Positions 1-7,600 of a DNA stretch of 7,998 nucleotides are shown in pieces. The stretch's first letter is position 1, and the number at the start of each line of letters is the position of its first letter. The notes beneath the pieces were generated by a model that searched no databases, had not been told where the DNA came from, and saw only the letters and a program-made list of their open reading frames with translations. The DNA comes from Bifidobacterium breve (GTDB lineage: Bacteria; Actinomycetota; Actinomycetes; S36-B12), in the NCBI GenBank assembly GCA_945870085.1, contig CAMBQX010000079.1:1-7998 (forward strand), read 5' to 3'. A program made the position numbers and the translations under genes.

Positions 1-1692
1 ACCAATCGTAGTTTCCATCTCCTCGGCCGTTACTGAATCCGAGCTATTTATGCCACCGGCGCGGCCAAACTTGCTTACCGTCTGGCCGTCGTGGCGGTCC
101 ATGTAGTCAGCCTCATTGCGTGCGTCGTCCTTTACTTTTTTGCGATCTGTACGAGCAGACTCGAGCTCTTTTGTCTCCGCATTAGTGTTACCGCCAGCGG
201 CCACTTGGTATACCTCTTTGCGCGCAGATCGCGCGGTGTCGACTCTTTCTTGTTCCTTTTTCGTTAACCCTCCGGCGGCTTCGCTCTTAACCTGCTTGCG
301 CTCTGTGCGTATTGCATCTAATTGTCTTTGTTCTTCGGTTGTGTATTTCGTAATAAAACCACCACGGGCTTTGGCGGCGTCGTGAATTTTTTGTGCTTCC
401 GCTTTCGTCGCGTCGACCTTGCTTTGGGTCTCGTCGTCGTACTCCCTGGTGTCGCCAAGCGCTCGGGTCGACGAGGGGCCTAGGGAGCCAAAGAAGTTAC
501 CCGCCTGAGCGAGTATCGAACCTTTGGGCCGGGCATCTGAACGGGCCTGAGCCGCCTCTCTAACTTCCTTAGTTTCTACTTTGGTGTCAGCAATCTTGGC
601 TTTCTCTTCATCGGTTAATTTCGCCACGGTGCTCAAGGATTGGGTACCACCGACCAATGACGAGATGGCAGCGGCTCCGGCTCGCTTCATGGTTCCACCG
701 ATTGAGCCGGTTACCTCCCGATTCTCGTTGCGTTCTTCTCGGGCCTCATGAACCGCTCCGGTGCGCTCCTTGGTCTTTGCGATTTGGGCCTTTTCTTCGT
801 CACTCAATTTGGTGGTGTCACCCAAAGTTGAAGTCCCACCGACGAGGGATGAAACGGCTCCCTGAGCCAATCTTTTGGCACTGCCGTAGGTGCTGCCTTG
901 TTCACGGTCATCTTTTGAGATGACATCGCCAGCCGAATAACGTTCGGGGGCTTCCTCGCCAACCGTATGTTTCATTTTCCACTCGTCAACGCCCTGGTTA
1001 CCGATGGCCTTGTCGGCTGCACTTAGGCGAAGATTTGCGCTGACTTTACGGAAGGTGCTACCCAGAGCAGCGCGTACCTTGGTCTTCTTTTCATCGGCAC
1101 TTTGTTCAGGTGCGCCGTCGGCGTGGGAGTCTTTCCAGGAGCCGACCGCTGAATTCATTTCGTCACTACGTTTTATGTCACGCTCCCTGGCCTCCTCCGC
1201 TGCAGCTTGGCGTTTAGGGTCATTTCGCAATGCGAGCGCTCCAGCTATGCGGGCGGCATTTGCGGCATGGTTAGTCAGTTCCTGAGCATTGAAACCGGTG
1301 GCGGTGGCCAGTTGCTTATGTACTGAACTTGCCACAGATGAGGTGTTGGCCTCGAAGCCCTTTTCACCGACGTCGGCGAATGTTTTGCCAATATTTGATG
1401 CGGTGGTGGAGCCGGTGGCAAATTGAGCCCGCTCAATCATCGATTCGCCCGGGCGCGAGACTCCATTTTGCATTGGAGTGCCCACAGCTGGCTTGCTGGC
1501 GGCACGTTTGGCTCGAAAAGCCTCCATATGCGCTTTGGCTTCATCCTCGCTCAGTGGAGTGGTGCGCGGTCTTATCGAAGAGCTGGCAGTATCGGATGGG
1601 CGAACCACTGAACTGGCCAGATCCCCAGCCGAAACGGCTGGTTTTTGGGCACGCGTAAGGAGGCTGTCATCCTCGGCGTGCATCTGGCTCAT
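1..1692 (-). CDS. Large repeat-rich hydrophilic protein, unknown family (5' part; continues past left edge)
   Basis: I do not recognise this protein. Reading the minus strand from ATG at 1692 gives 564 uninterrupted codons to position 1 with no stop, so the C-terminus lies outside the window. The start is supported by AAAGGAG four bases upstream; the in-frame ATG at 1683 is too far from it. The product is rich in Ala, Lys, Glu, Arg, Ser and Thr. It has no Cys, only two Trp (186, 238), no signal peptide and no membrane segment. Residues 1-90 look disordered. Residues 268-444 hold three related units of about 60 residues, and 450-527 hold three units of 26 residues, all carrying an acidic/basic helical block of the DEEKAxIAxTK type. 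Such composition suggests an elongated, partly coiled cytosolic or scaffold protein, but this is inference. It is divergent from the tRNA-Asn gene. The reading frame is secure; the function is unknown. Confidence 0.85.
   Translation of the reverse strand, partial: MSQMHAEDDSLLTRAQKPAVSAGDLASSVVRPSDTASSSIRPRTTPLSEDEAKAHMEAFRAKRAASKPAVGTPMQNGVSRPGESMIERAQFATGSTTASNIGKTFADVGEKGFEANTSSVASSVHKQLATATGFNAQELTNHAANAARIAGALALRNDPKRQAAAEEARERDIKRSDEMNSAVGSWKDSHADGAPEQSADEKKTKVRAALGSTFRKVSANLRLSAADKAIGNQGVDEWKMKHTVGEEAPERYSAGDVISKDDREQGSTYGSAKRLAQGAVSSLVGGTSTLGDTTKLSDEEKAQIAKTKERTGAVHEAREERNENREVTGSIGGTMKRAGAAAISSLVGGTQSLSTVAKLTDEEKAKIADTKVETKEVREAAQARSDARPKGSILAQAGNFFGSLGPSSTRALGDTREYDDETQSKVDATKAEAQKIHDAAKARGGFITKYTTEEQRQLDAIRTERKQVKSEAAGGLTKKEQERVDTARSARKEVYQVAAGGNTNAETKELESARTDRKKVKDDARNEADYMDRHDGQTVSKFGRAGGINSSDSVTAEEMETTIG
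112..345 (-). repeat. Three 26-residue tandem protein repeats
   Basis: These lie within the same coding region at residues 450-475, 476-501 and 502-527. Aligned cores are EEQRQLDAIRTERKQV (453-468), KEQERVDTARSARKEV (479-494) and AETKELESARTDRKKV (505-520), each offset by exactly 26. The first two units end in AAGG. The charged block resembles the second half of the longer upstream repeats, so these look like shortened copies lacking the small-residue segment. Confidence 0.75.
361..891 (-). repeat. Three diverged ~60-residue tandem protein repeats
   Basis: These lie within the left-hand coding region at residues 268-330, 331-389 and 390-444. The first two share SSLVGGT (281-287 and 344-350) and the block KL-S/T-DEEKA-Q/K-IA-K/D-TK (295-308 and 358-371), both offset by exactly 63 residues. 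The third is more diverged and offset by 59: it keeps DETQSKVDATK (420-430) and shares LGDT with the first (290-293 and 412-415). Each unit is a small-residue, weakly hydrophobic segment followed by a highly charged helix. The copies differ at the DNA level, so this is old duplication. Confidence 0.8.
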
Positions 1693-1696
1693 CTGA

Positions 1697-1703
1697 CTCC
1701 TTT
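1697..1703 (-). promoter_or_regulatory. Ribosome binding site of the repeat-protein gene
   Basis: AAAGGAG on the minus strand ends four bases before ATG at 1692. It is one of the few clear Shine-Dalgarno sequences in the window and fixes that start over the nearby in-frame ATG at 1683. Confidence 0.75.
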
Positions 1704-1711
1704 GGCCACAA

Positions 1712-1720
1712 ATATTAGCA
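1712..1720 (-). promoter_or_regulatory. Candidate extended -10 promoter of the repeat-protein gene
   Basis: The minus strand reads TGC followed by TAATAT, an extended -10 element. Transcription would begin near 1705 and leave a leader of about 12 bases containing the ribosome binding site. No good -35 hexamer is visible at the expected distance (CATGGC), which is tolerable for an extended -10 promoter. This is pattern matching only. Confidence 0.45.
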
Positions 1721-1748
1721 GTGAACGGGTAGCCGCCATGGGGGAATA

Positions 1749-1776
1749 TTCGAGACCGAGCACACCTTGCTATCCT
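1749..1776 (+). promoter_or_regulatory. Candidate tRNA-Asn promoter
   Basis: TGC followed by TATCCT (1768-1776) forms an extended -10-like element on the plus strand. A weak -35-like TTCGAG (1749-1754) lies 16 bases before the -10 hexamer. Initiation would fall near 1783, giving a short 5' leader of about 23 bases before the mature tRNA end at 1806. The -35 match is poor. Confidence 0.4.
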
Positions 1777-1805
1777 TCACGGGCACCATTGCCAAGGTTG
1801 CGTAT

Positions 1806-1881
1806 TCCCCCATAGCTCAATTGGCAGAGCATTCGACTGTTAATCGAAGGGTTTCTGGTTCGAGTCCAGATGGGGGAGCCA
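1806..1881 (+). tRNA. tRNA-Asn (anticodon GTT), CCA encoded
   Basis: All arms of the cloverleaf can be folded by eye. The acceptor stem is TCCCCCA (1806-1812) with TGGGGGA (1871-1877). The D stem is GCTC (1815-1818) with GAGC (1827-1830). The anticodon stem is TTCGA (1832-1836) with TCGAA (1844-1848), around the loop CTGTTAA with anticodon GTT at 1839-1841. The variable loop has five bases. The T stem is TCTGG (1854-1858) with CCAGA (1866-1870), around TTCGAGT. The discriminator base is G1878, followed by genomic CCA at 1879-1881. All stems pair perfectly, so the gene appears functional. The minus-strand SGNH hydrolase frame runs into it from the right and stops inside it. Confidence 0.97.
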
Positions 1882-2626
1882 CAAACGAGTTTTTGCTCGA
1901 TCTGCCACCGCATAGACCTTTTGCAATAAGGATGGATAGACCCGGAAATAGGTCAAAGGATCGCTTCAGCACCCAAGGTGAGGCATTAGCTAAGAGCCAC
2001 CACCAGCGGTTCGGTTGCTTCGCGCTGATACTGGGGATGCCGGCACAGGGGCGGCCGCCAAGGAGTTCGACAGTGCGATCGGTCAGGAACTGATATCCGC
2101 GCGGTGAAGGATGGATGCGATCAACATGCCAGAAGTCGCGCTCGTAAATCGAATCAACGGACCACAGATCAATGACCGTGGCTCCCTCTTCACCGGCCGC
2201 CCAACGTAGGGCCGAATTGATGGTGGAGGCGCGCTGGTGAAAAGCCTTACCCACGATGCTGGGGTAGACCGTTGAGCGCCGGGGATCGGGAATTTCAATC
2301 AAGAACACTTTGGTGCCTACCCGCCGGAGCCGATTGATCGACTCGCGGATGTCGCGGGCGAAGGTAGGTGGGTCAAAACGCGAGCGCAGCATGTCATTTC
2401 CGCCGATTGAAATCAGGGCTAGGTCAGGCCTAATGCATTCTGCCGCTGGTATTTGCACCCGGGCTAGATCCTTTGACCTGGCACCGGGGAAGGAAAGGTT
2501 CAAGTGCTTAGGTACGCGCAACGCATGTGCGCTTCTGCCTAACCAGCCAGGGCCGCTGAAGTTGTCGCCGTCGTCGCCGATGCCGAATGCAACGCTATCT
2601 CCAAGGCCGACAACCGTCTTAAACAT
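1817..2626 (-). CDS. SGNH/GDSL-type hydrolase (likely esterase or deacylase)
   Basis: This is a 269-residue serine hydrolase of the SGNH superfamily, which removes acyl or acetyl groups from sugars or lipids; the substrate is not evident. Visible blocks are GDS near the N-terminus (nucleophile Ser11), Gly48 in the block II position, GGND (Gly76 and Asn77 in the oxyanion hole), and DRIHP (Asp169, His172), completing a Ser-Asp-His triad. No signal peptide is seen, so it is probably cytosolic. Residues about 195-248 form a basic, tryptophan-containing extension beyond the core fold. The start is taken as ATG at 2626, which overlaps the stop of the upstream glycosyltransferase gene by one base (TGATG), implying translational coupling. 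A TTG one codon earlier is possible but less likely. The last 20 codons are antisense to tRNA-Asn, so the C-terminal tail is an accidental product of the tRNA sequence and probably non-functional. Confidence 0.88.
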   Translation of the reverse strand: MFKTVVGLGDSVAFGIGDDGDNFSGPGWLGRSAHALRVPKHLNLSFPGARSKDLARVQIPAAECIRPDLALISIGGNDMLRSRFDPPTFARDIRESINRLRRVGTKVFLIEIPDPRRSTVYPSIVGKAFHQRASTINSALRWAAGEEGATVIDLWSVDSIYERDFWHVDRIHPSPRGYQFLTDRTVELLGGRPCAGIPSISAKQPNRWWWLLANASPWVLKRSFDLFPGLSILIAKGLCGGRSSKNSFVAPPSGLEPETLRLTVECSAN

Positions 2627-3750
2627 CAAGCTGCCGCGGGTAGTCGCAGTCCGCGGCTAGCTGATTGGTAGTGCCCGACGAGTTCACGGCCGAGGGCGGA
2701 CCAAGTCCGAGATTGCACACGCTCATGCGCTACGCCGCTGATTTCTTTTCGTAAGTCTGCATCTGAGACGAGTCGATCGACCTGCCGCACCATTTCGGCA
2801 GCATCACCGGGCGGATAAAGGAGTCCGTTGACTTCGTGACTGATTAGATCTAATGGGCCACCAATTGCCGGCGCAATCACCGGGGTGCCAGCGGCCATGC
2901 CCTCTTGAATAACCTGGCAGAAGGTTTCAAGTTCACCCGGTGCGATGAGTACGTCAAGTGATGCCATCGCGGAGCCAAGTTCATGCCCGGTTAGGCGCCC
3001 GGTAAATATCGCGTTGGGCAGGAGACTTTCGAGATTGTTGCGATCGGGCCCGCCACCGATGATGACTAGTTTGACCCGCGAGTCGGCTTGGAGGTACTTC
3101 ATCATGCCGATGCCTTTTTCAGGTGCTAGCCGCCCGCAGTAGCCAACAACTATCTTGTTGTCGACTTGCCATGAACTCCGTAAGGCCTCAGATCGATGTT
3201 CTGGGTTGAACACCTCATGGTCAACTCCGCGGCCCCAAAGTAGAGGTTGTTTGATTCCGAGGCCCTGCAAGTAGTTTTGGGCCGATGTGGAAGGGGCCAA
3301 GTTTATGGTGGCACTGGAGTGGATGCGGCGCACGATGCCATCAGCGATAAATGACATTGATGAAAGCCCATAGTGACGCGCATACCCAGCCACGTCAGTT
3401 TGAAATACCGCGACGGTTGGGATGTCCAGAATTCGGCAGGCCTGCAGAACGCGCGATCCGAGCACGAAGGGTGAAGCCAAATGCACCAGCGTGGGCTGAA
3501 ATTTCTCCAATGTGGTGATGATGGAAGAAGTAGTTGTCATGGATATGTCGAAGTCGTGGACACCGGGGAGGTTAACCGAACGCACGCGGTGCACCGGGGT
3601 ACCGTGGAACTCATTTCCCGGATACAGCCCGGGGGCGATGATTTCCGCTGGAATACCCTCTGATTTAAGGTGTTTGACCACATGCGCAACGGAGTTGCTG
3701 ACACCGTTGACGCGAGGAAAGAACGACTCTGCAGCTATGGCTACCCGCAT
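2626..3750 (-). CDS. GT4-family glycosyltransferase, MgtA/PimB-like (GDP-mannose-type)
   Basis: This is a 374-residue GT-B fold glycosyltransferase. The N-terminal domain begins MRVAIAAESF and continues with the VNGVSNSV loop, the typical opening of actinobacterial MgtA-like enzymes. Further signatures are FQTDVAGYA (about 116-124), the linker WGRGVD (172-177), GRLAPEKG with Arg207 and Lys212 that contact the donor diphosphate, and the EX7E motif (Glu275 and Glu283). Known relatives transfer mannose from GDP-mannose to lipid-linked acceptors at the inner face of the membrane; the exact donor and acceptor cannot be read here. The start is placed at ATG 3750 because family homology begins there. 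The frame stays open to a TTG at 3786, which would add 12 unremarkable residues. No clear ribosome binding site precedes ATG 3750. Its stop overlaps the ATG of the SGNH hydrolase, so the two are one transcriptional unit. Confidence 0.9.
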   Translation of the reverse strand: MRVAIAAESFFPRVNGVSNSVAHVVKHLKSEGIPAEIIAPGLYPGNEFHGTPVHRVRSVNLPGVHDFDISMTTTSSIITTLEKFQPTLVHLASPFVLGSRVLQACRILDIPTVAVFQTDVAGYARHYGLSSMSFIADGIVRRIHSSATINLAPSTSAQNYLQGLGIKQPLLWGRGVDHEVFNPEHRSEALRSSWQVDNKIVVGYCGRLAPEKGIGMMKYLQADSRVKLVIIGGGPDRNNLESLLPNAIFTGRLTGHELGSAMASLDVLIAPGELETFCQVIQEGMAAGTPVIAPAIGGPLDLISHEVNGLLYPPGDAAEMVRQVDRLVSDADLRKEISGVAHERVQSRTWSALGRELVGHYQSASRGLRLPAAA

Positions 3751-3881
3751 AGATGAAGTAAGACTTGTCAATCGGTCACTGATCAATCATGTAGTTGTCG
3801 TGTCCGCAAATTTCGAGTGAACAGTGTGCTTTCTGAGTGTTAGGCCGGTGTCACCGCGTCGAGTGAAGTAATGATTGGGGC

Positions 3882-4613
3882 ATGGCAATAGCGGCTTTCT
3901 TTGATCTGGACAACACGCTCGTACGTGGATCCTCGCTGTACCACCTCGCCTGCGATCTGGTCCGTAAGAAAGTTATCCCGCGAAGGGAGGTCATGCGCTT
4001 TGCGCGGCAGGAGATGTCTTTTATCGTGCGCCGCGCAGAGCCAGAAGGAGTTTCGGCTTCTGCGGCGGCCCGAGCCCTTGCCCTAGTGGCAGGGCGCAGC
4101 GAAGATGCGATGCTCGCGGTGACCAGCGAATTTGTACGCAAGAAGCTGCCATCGATTCTCGTGCCTGATGTCTTGGATGAGCTTCGCCGTTTTCAGCTTC
4201 ATGGGATCGCGACATGGCTGGTTACCGCAAGCCCGATAGAGCTTGCCTCGGCGATAGCGGGGGAGCTTGGCATGTCGGGATCCATCGGCACAGTCTCTGA
4301 AGTGCGGGACGGCCACTACACCGGCAATTTGGTCGGCGCAATCGCGCACGGGCCCGGCAAAGTTAAATTGGTGATAGATCAGGCCGCGATCCACGGCTTG
4401 GAGCTAGACATGTCGTGGGCTTACTCAGACTCAATCAATGATCTACCACTGCTAGCGAGTGTCGGGATGCCGGTGGTGGTGAACCCAAATACCCAGCTTT
4501 TGAATATTGCTAAAAAGAATGGGTGGGGTGTCATGGAGACCGCTCGACGCGGTGCGCCGGTTAATAGAATCGCCTGGCATGATCCAAGGGTGGCCTACCC
4601 CGCATCAGCTTAG
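3882..4613 (+). CDS. HAD-superfamily subfamily IB hydrolase (SerB/CicA-like phosphatase)
   Basis: This 243-residue protein carries all four HAD motifs. Motif I is DLDNT with nucleophile Asp8 and acid/base Asp10. Motif II is LVTAS, with Thr115 the likely hydroxyl residue. Motif III is Lys160 in GPGKVK. Motif IV is SDSINDLP with Asp183 and Asp187 binding magnesium. The helical cap between motifs I and II (about residues 15-100) is the C1 type, as in phosphoserine phosphatase and the HAD-IB group, so hydrolysis of a small phosphate ester is likely. A role in phospholipid or serine metabolism is possible but not shown. It is divergent from the glycosyltransferase across a 131-base gap and convergent with the MMPL gene. 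No strong Shine-Dalgarno precedes the ATG; only TTGGGG lies just upstream. The length is typical of the family. Confidence 0.88.
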   Translation: MAIAAFFDLDNTLVRGSSLYHLACDLVRKKVIPRREVMRFARQEMSFIVRRAEPEGVSASAAARALALVAGRSEDAMLAVTSEFVRKKLPSILVPDVLDELRRFQLHGIATWLVTASPIELASAIAGELGMSGSIGTVSEVRDGHYTGNLVGAIAHGPGKVKLVIDQAAIHGLELDMSWAYSDSINDLPLLASVGMPVVVNPNTQLLNIAKKNGWGVMETARRGAPVNRIAWHDPRVAYPASA

Positions 4614-4621
4614 GATCAGCA

Positions 4622-4651
4622 GTTCAGGCCATCGACAACCGGTGTCTGAAC
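4622..4651. terminator. Candidate bidirectional stem-loop between convergent genes
   Basis: GTTCAGGC (4622-4629) and GTCTGAAC (4644-4651) form an eight-base stem with one G-U pair around a 14-base loop. It sits in the 64-base gap between the stop codons of the HAD-IB gene and the MMPL gene, where a shared terminator would be expected. There is no T-tract on either strand, so this is a weak call. Confidence 0.3.
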
Positions 4652-4677
4652 CGCAACTACTACAGCTAACTGGTCGA

Positions 4678-7600
4678 TCACTCCGGTGGGCTACCGGGTG
4701 TGTCTTTTGTGCTAGCGCCTGCTGGCACTAAAACGTTGCTACTTCGCTTATTACCCTCAAGGTCTAGATCCGGAAGGATTTTGTCTAGGAATTTGGGCAG
4801 TTGCCAGGTGCGCTCGCCGAACAAGGTGAGCATCGCGGGCGCAAGCAGCAGGACAAGTAGCGCGGCGAGTGCCACCGCAACTGATAGGCCAACTCCGAAT
4901 TGTTTGATGATCGGATCATCAATCAGGATGAAGCTGCCAAATACGGCGATCATGATCAAGGCGGCGGCCGAAATAATTTTCGCGCTGGAAGCTAGCCCAG
5001 AACGCACCGCATCCTTGTGCGACATGCCTTTGCCGTGCAGGCCTTGTACGTGGCTAATGAAGAAAACCTCGTAGTCCATTGACAGCCCAAAAAGCGCCGC
5101 GAACATCATCAAGGGCACAAAGCTGGCGATCGGTACGGTTCCATACGGAGACGACAGGCCAATTAGGTCGAGGCCCCAACCCCATTGAAATACCGCTGTT
5201 ACCACACCAAATGCGGCAGCAGCTGAGAGCAGGTTTGTTATTGCCGCTTGCACCGGGATCAGCAAAGACCTGAATGCGATAAGGAGAAGTAAGAAACTAA
5301 GTGCGATAACGGTGAGGATCACTAAGGGGAGTTTTTCGGTAATAACAGTCGCTAGATCTACGTTATTAGCCGTATTACCGCCGACATCAGCTTGCATCCC
5401 TGGGCTCAGGGCTGGTGGGATGACTTCACTTCGAAGTTGATCCACTAATTGCGCGGTAGCAGGATCGGCCGGCCGCGTGGTGGCGATTACGCTAATTACG
5501 ACGGCGGTGCCGGCGTCATTGACCATCGGCGGAATAACCCGTTGGACGCCACTTGGTGTTGCTAGCGCGTCTTGGAGTTTAACAATCCTCGGGTCGGTGG
5601 CTCGAGAATCACCACCTGCGGTTGTTACCTGAGCCGTCAGGTCATCTTGGAGAGCCAAGGCGTCCTGTTGCTCTTGCTCGGCTGCGGTCTGCTGGGCGGT
5701 TAGGTCATCGGCCTGGGCCTGCAGTTGATCCCCTTGCGCCTGAAGGTCGTCGCCCTGGGCCTGCAGTGAATCGGCTTGGGCTTGCAGGTCAGCACCTTGT
5801 GCGGCGAGGTCATCGGCCTGGGCCTGCAGTTCGTTGCCCTGCTTGGTTAGTGCATCGGCCTGCTTTTGTAGGTCGGCCTGTTGCGCTTCAAGATCGGCCT
5901 TCTCCTTATTTAATTCATCCTCCTGTGCTTCTAAGTCGGCCTCTTGTTTTGCTAGATCATTTGCCTGCGCGGTAAGGGAGGCCTGGGTCTGCTGCAAGGC
6001 TGCAAGATTGGCGCTGGCTGTTGCCGGATCGGCGCCACTTTGTGCTTGGGCGGCAGCCTGCTGCTGAGCGGCCTGTTGTTGCGCAGTCAGGGAGTCGGCC
6101 TGCTTTTGTAAAGCAGCGGCCTGTTTAGTCAGTGAGTCGGCCTGCTTTTGAAGATCATCAGCCTGCTTCGAGAGGGCCGCGCCCTGGGTTTGGAGATCGG
6201 CCTGCTGCTTCTCAAGCGCGGCCTTTTGGACGTTCAAGGCATCAACTTGGGTCTGGAGGTCGGCCTGTTCTTGTTCCAGTGTTGCCGCCTGGGCGTTTAA
6301 GTCATCTTCTTGGGACTGCAGATCATCCTGCTGCGCGGTAAGTGAATCGGCCTGGTCGGTGAGTGTTTGCTGGGTTGACTCAAGGTCAGTTTGCATTGAA
6401 GTCGCTTGGTCGTAGTCAGCCGTGTATTGAGAACTTGGTTGCGCCGGGGGGTCCATTAGGACTGAAACAACGAGTGCGCCGTTGTAGCCGGGGCCAAAAC
6501 CGACTGAAATTAGATCGAAGGCTTCGCGTTGGGTCGTGCTAGTTGAACTTACTCCGGTATCGGATTGACCGAGAGTCAAGGTGAACAGCGGAATTATCAA
6601 CGGCACCATGATTACCAGGGCGACGGCGCATGAAATTGCTGGGTGCCTGACCACCATCGCTGCCCATCGTGCCCAAAAAGTTGCGTCTGGTTCTTTTGGA
6701 CGCGGCTGCATAAAGGCTGGGAGGGCCAGCCGATCGACCCCGCGGCCAAGAATGGCCAGCATCGCGGGTAAGAGAGTTAGTGATGCGAGTACTGCGGTGA
6801 ACACTGCTACCGCACATGCGTATCCGAGTGAAGTAACAAACGGAATCTGGGCAACAGCAAGGGCGAGCAGGGCGACTATGACCGTGCCCCCAGCAAACAC
6901 GATGGCTCCGCCACTGGTGGCTACGGCTTCAGCTATCGAATCCTTAATGGCCATCTGCTGTTGGCGAACTTGTGATCGGTGTTTTGTTACTAGGAACAGG
7001 GCGTAGTCAATACCGACACCCAAGCCGATCATGGTGGCAAGAGTGGGCCCGATGGTTGGTATGTCAATTAAGTGACCAATTAGGCCGATGGTCGCAACCC
7101 CAATGGCGAGGCCAAATACCGCTGTCAGGATCGGAAGTCCCATGGCGACGAGCGACCCGAAAGTAAAGGCCATAATCAACATTGCGGTCAGCAGGCCAAT
7201 TACTTCACTGGATTCAGTGGACTGTTTAGAAAGTGCGGCACCAACCGGGCCGCCGACAGCAACTTCCATTCCAATCGCATTGGCGGGTTTTGTGGCGGCA
7301 TCAAAAACAATCTGTGCGCTTGCCTCATCGAGTTGCCCACTATCGATATCAAGTAGCACCGGGATGAAAGCGTAAGTTCCATCGGCACTGACCAAGCCGG
7401 AAGCGGCGTTAGCGAAGGGATCGGTTACCGACGCAACATGGGGCACATCAAGGAGCGCGTTATAGGTGTCGGTTACGGCTTGTTGCTGGGCTCCACCATC
7501 GTCGAGGCGGCCGGTTGTTGTGTGAAAGACCACCTGGCTGCTGCCATTTTGCTGGGGCGGAAAGTACTGCTCAAGTACGTCATAGGCGACCTGGCTGTCG

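Noticed and set aside
116..1696. Several short plus-strand open frames
   Set aside because: All lie opposite the continuous 564-codon minus-strand gene, have no recognisable motifs and show low-complexity composition typical of antisense frames.
1886..1899. CGAG-TTTTTG-CTCG stem just after the tRNA as a terminator
   Set aside because: The stem is only four base pairs, and the T-run is in the loop rather than downstream of the stem.
1767..2093. Plus-strand open frame spanning the tRNA
   Set aside because: Its middle part is the sense translation of tRNA-Asn, a well-known source of false proteins, and the rest is antisense to the SGNH hydrolase.
2627..2629. TTG at 2629 as the SGNH start
   Set aside because: The ATG one codon later overlaps the preceding stop as TGATG, a standard coupling arrangement, and is the stronger initiation codon.
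3766..3771. Minus-strand TTGACA as a -35 box for the glycosyltransferase
   Set aside because: It lies only 15 bases before the chosen ATG, so the matching -10 would fall inside the coding region and no such element is seen.
5622..6341. Plus-strand open frames with repetitive Arg/Pro- or Ser/Cys-rich products
   Set aside because: They are antisense to the heptad repeats of the MMPL gene; the repetition comes from the 21-base coding period.
5632..6396. CRISPR-like or satellite array
   Set aside because: The 21-base units are contiguous, without spacers, vary in sequence and stay in the reading frame; they are protein-coding heptads.
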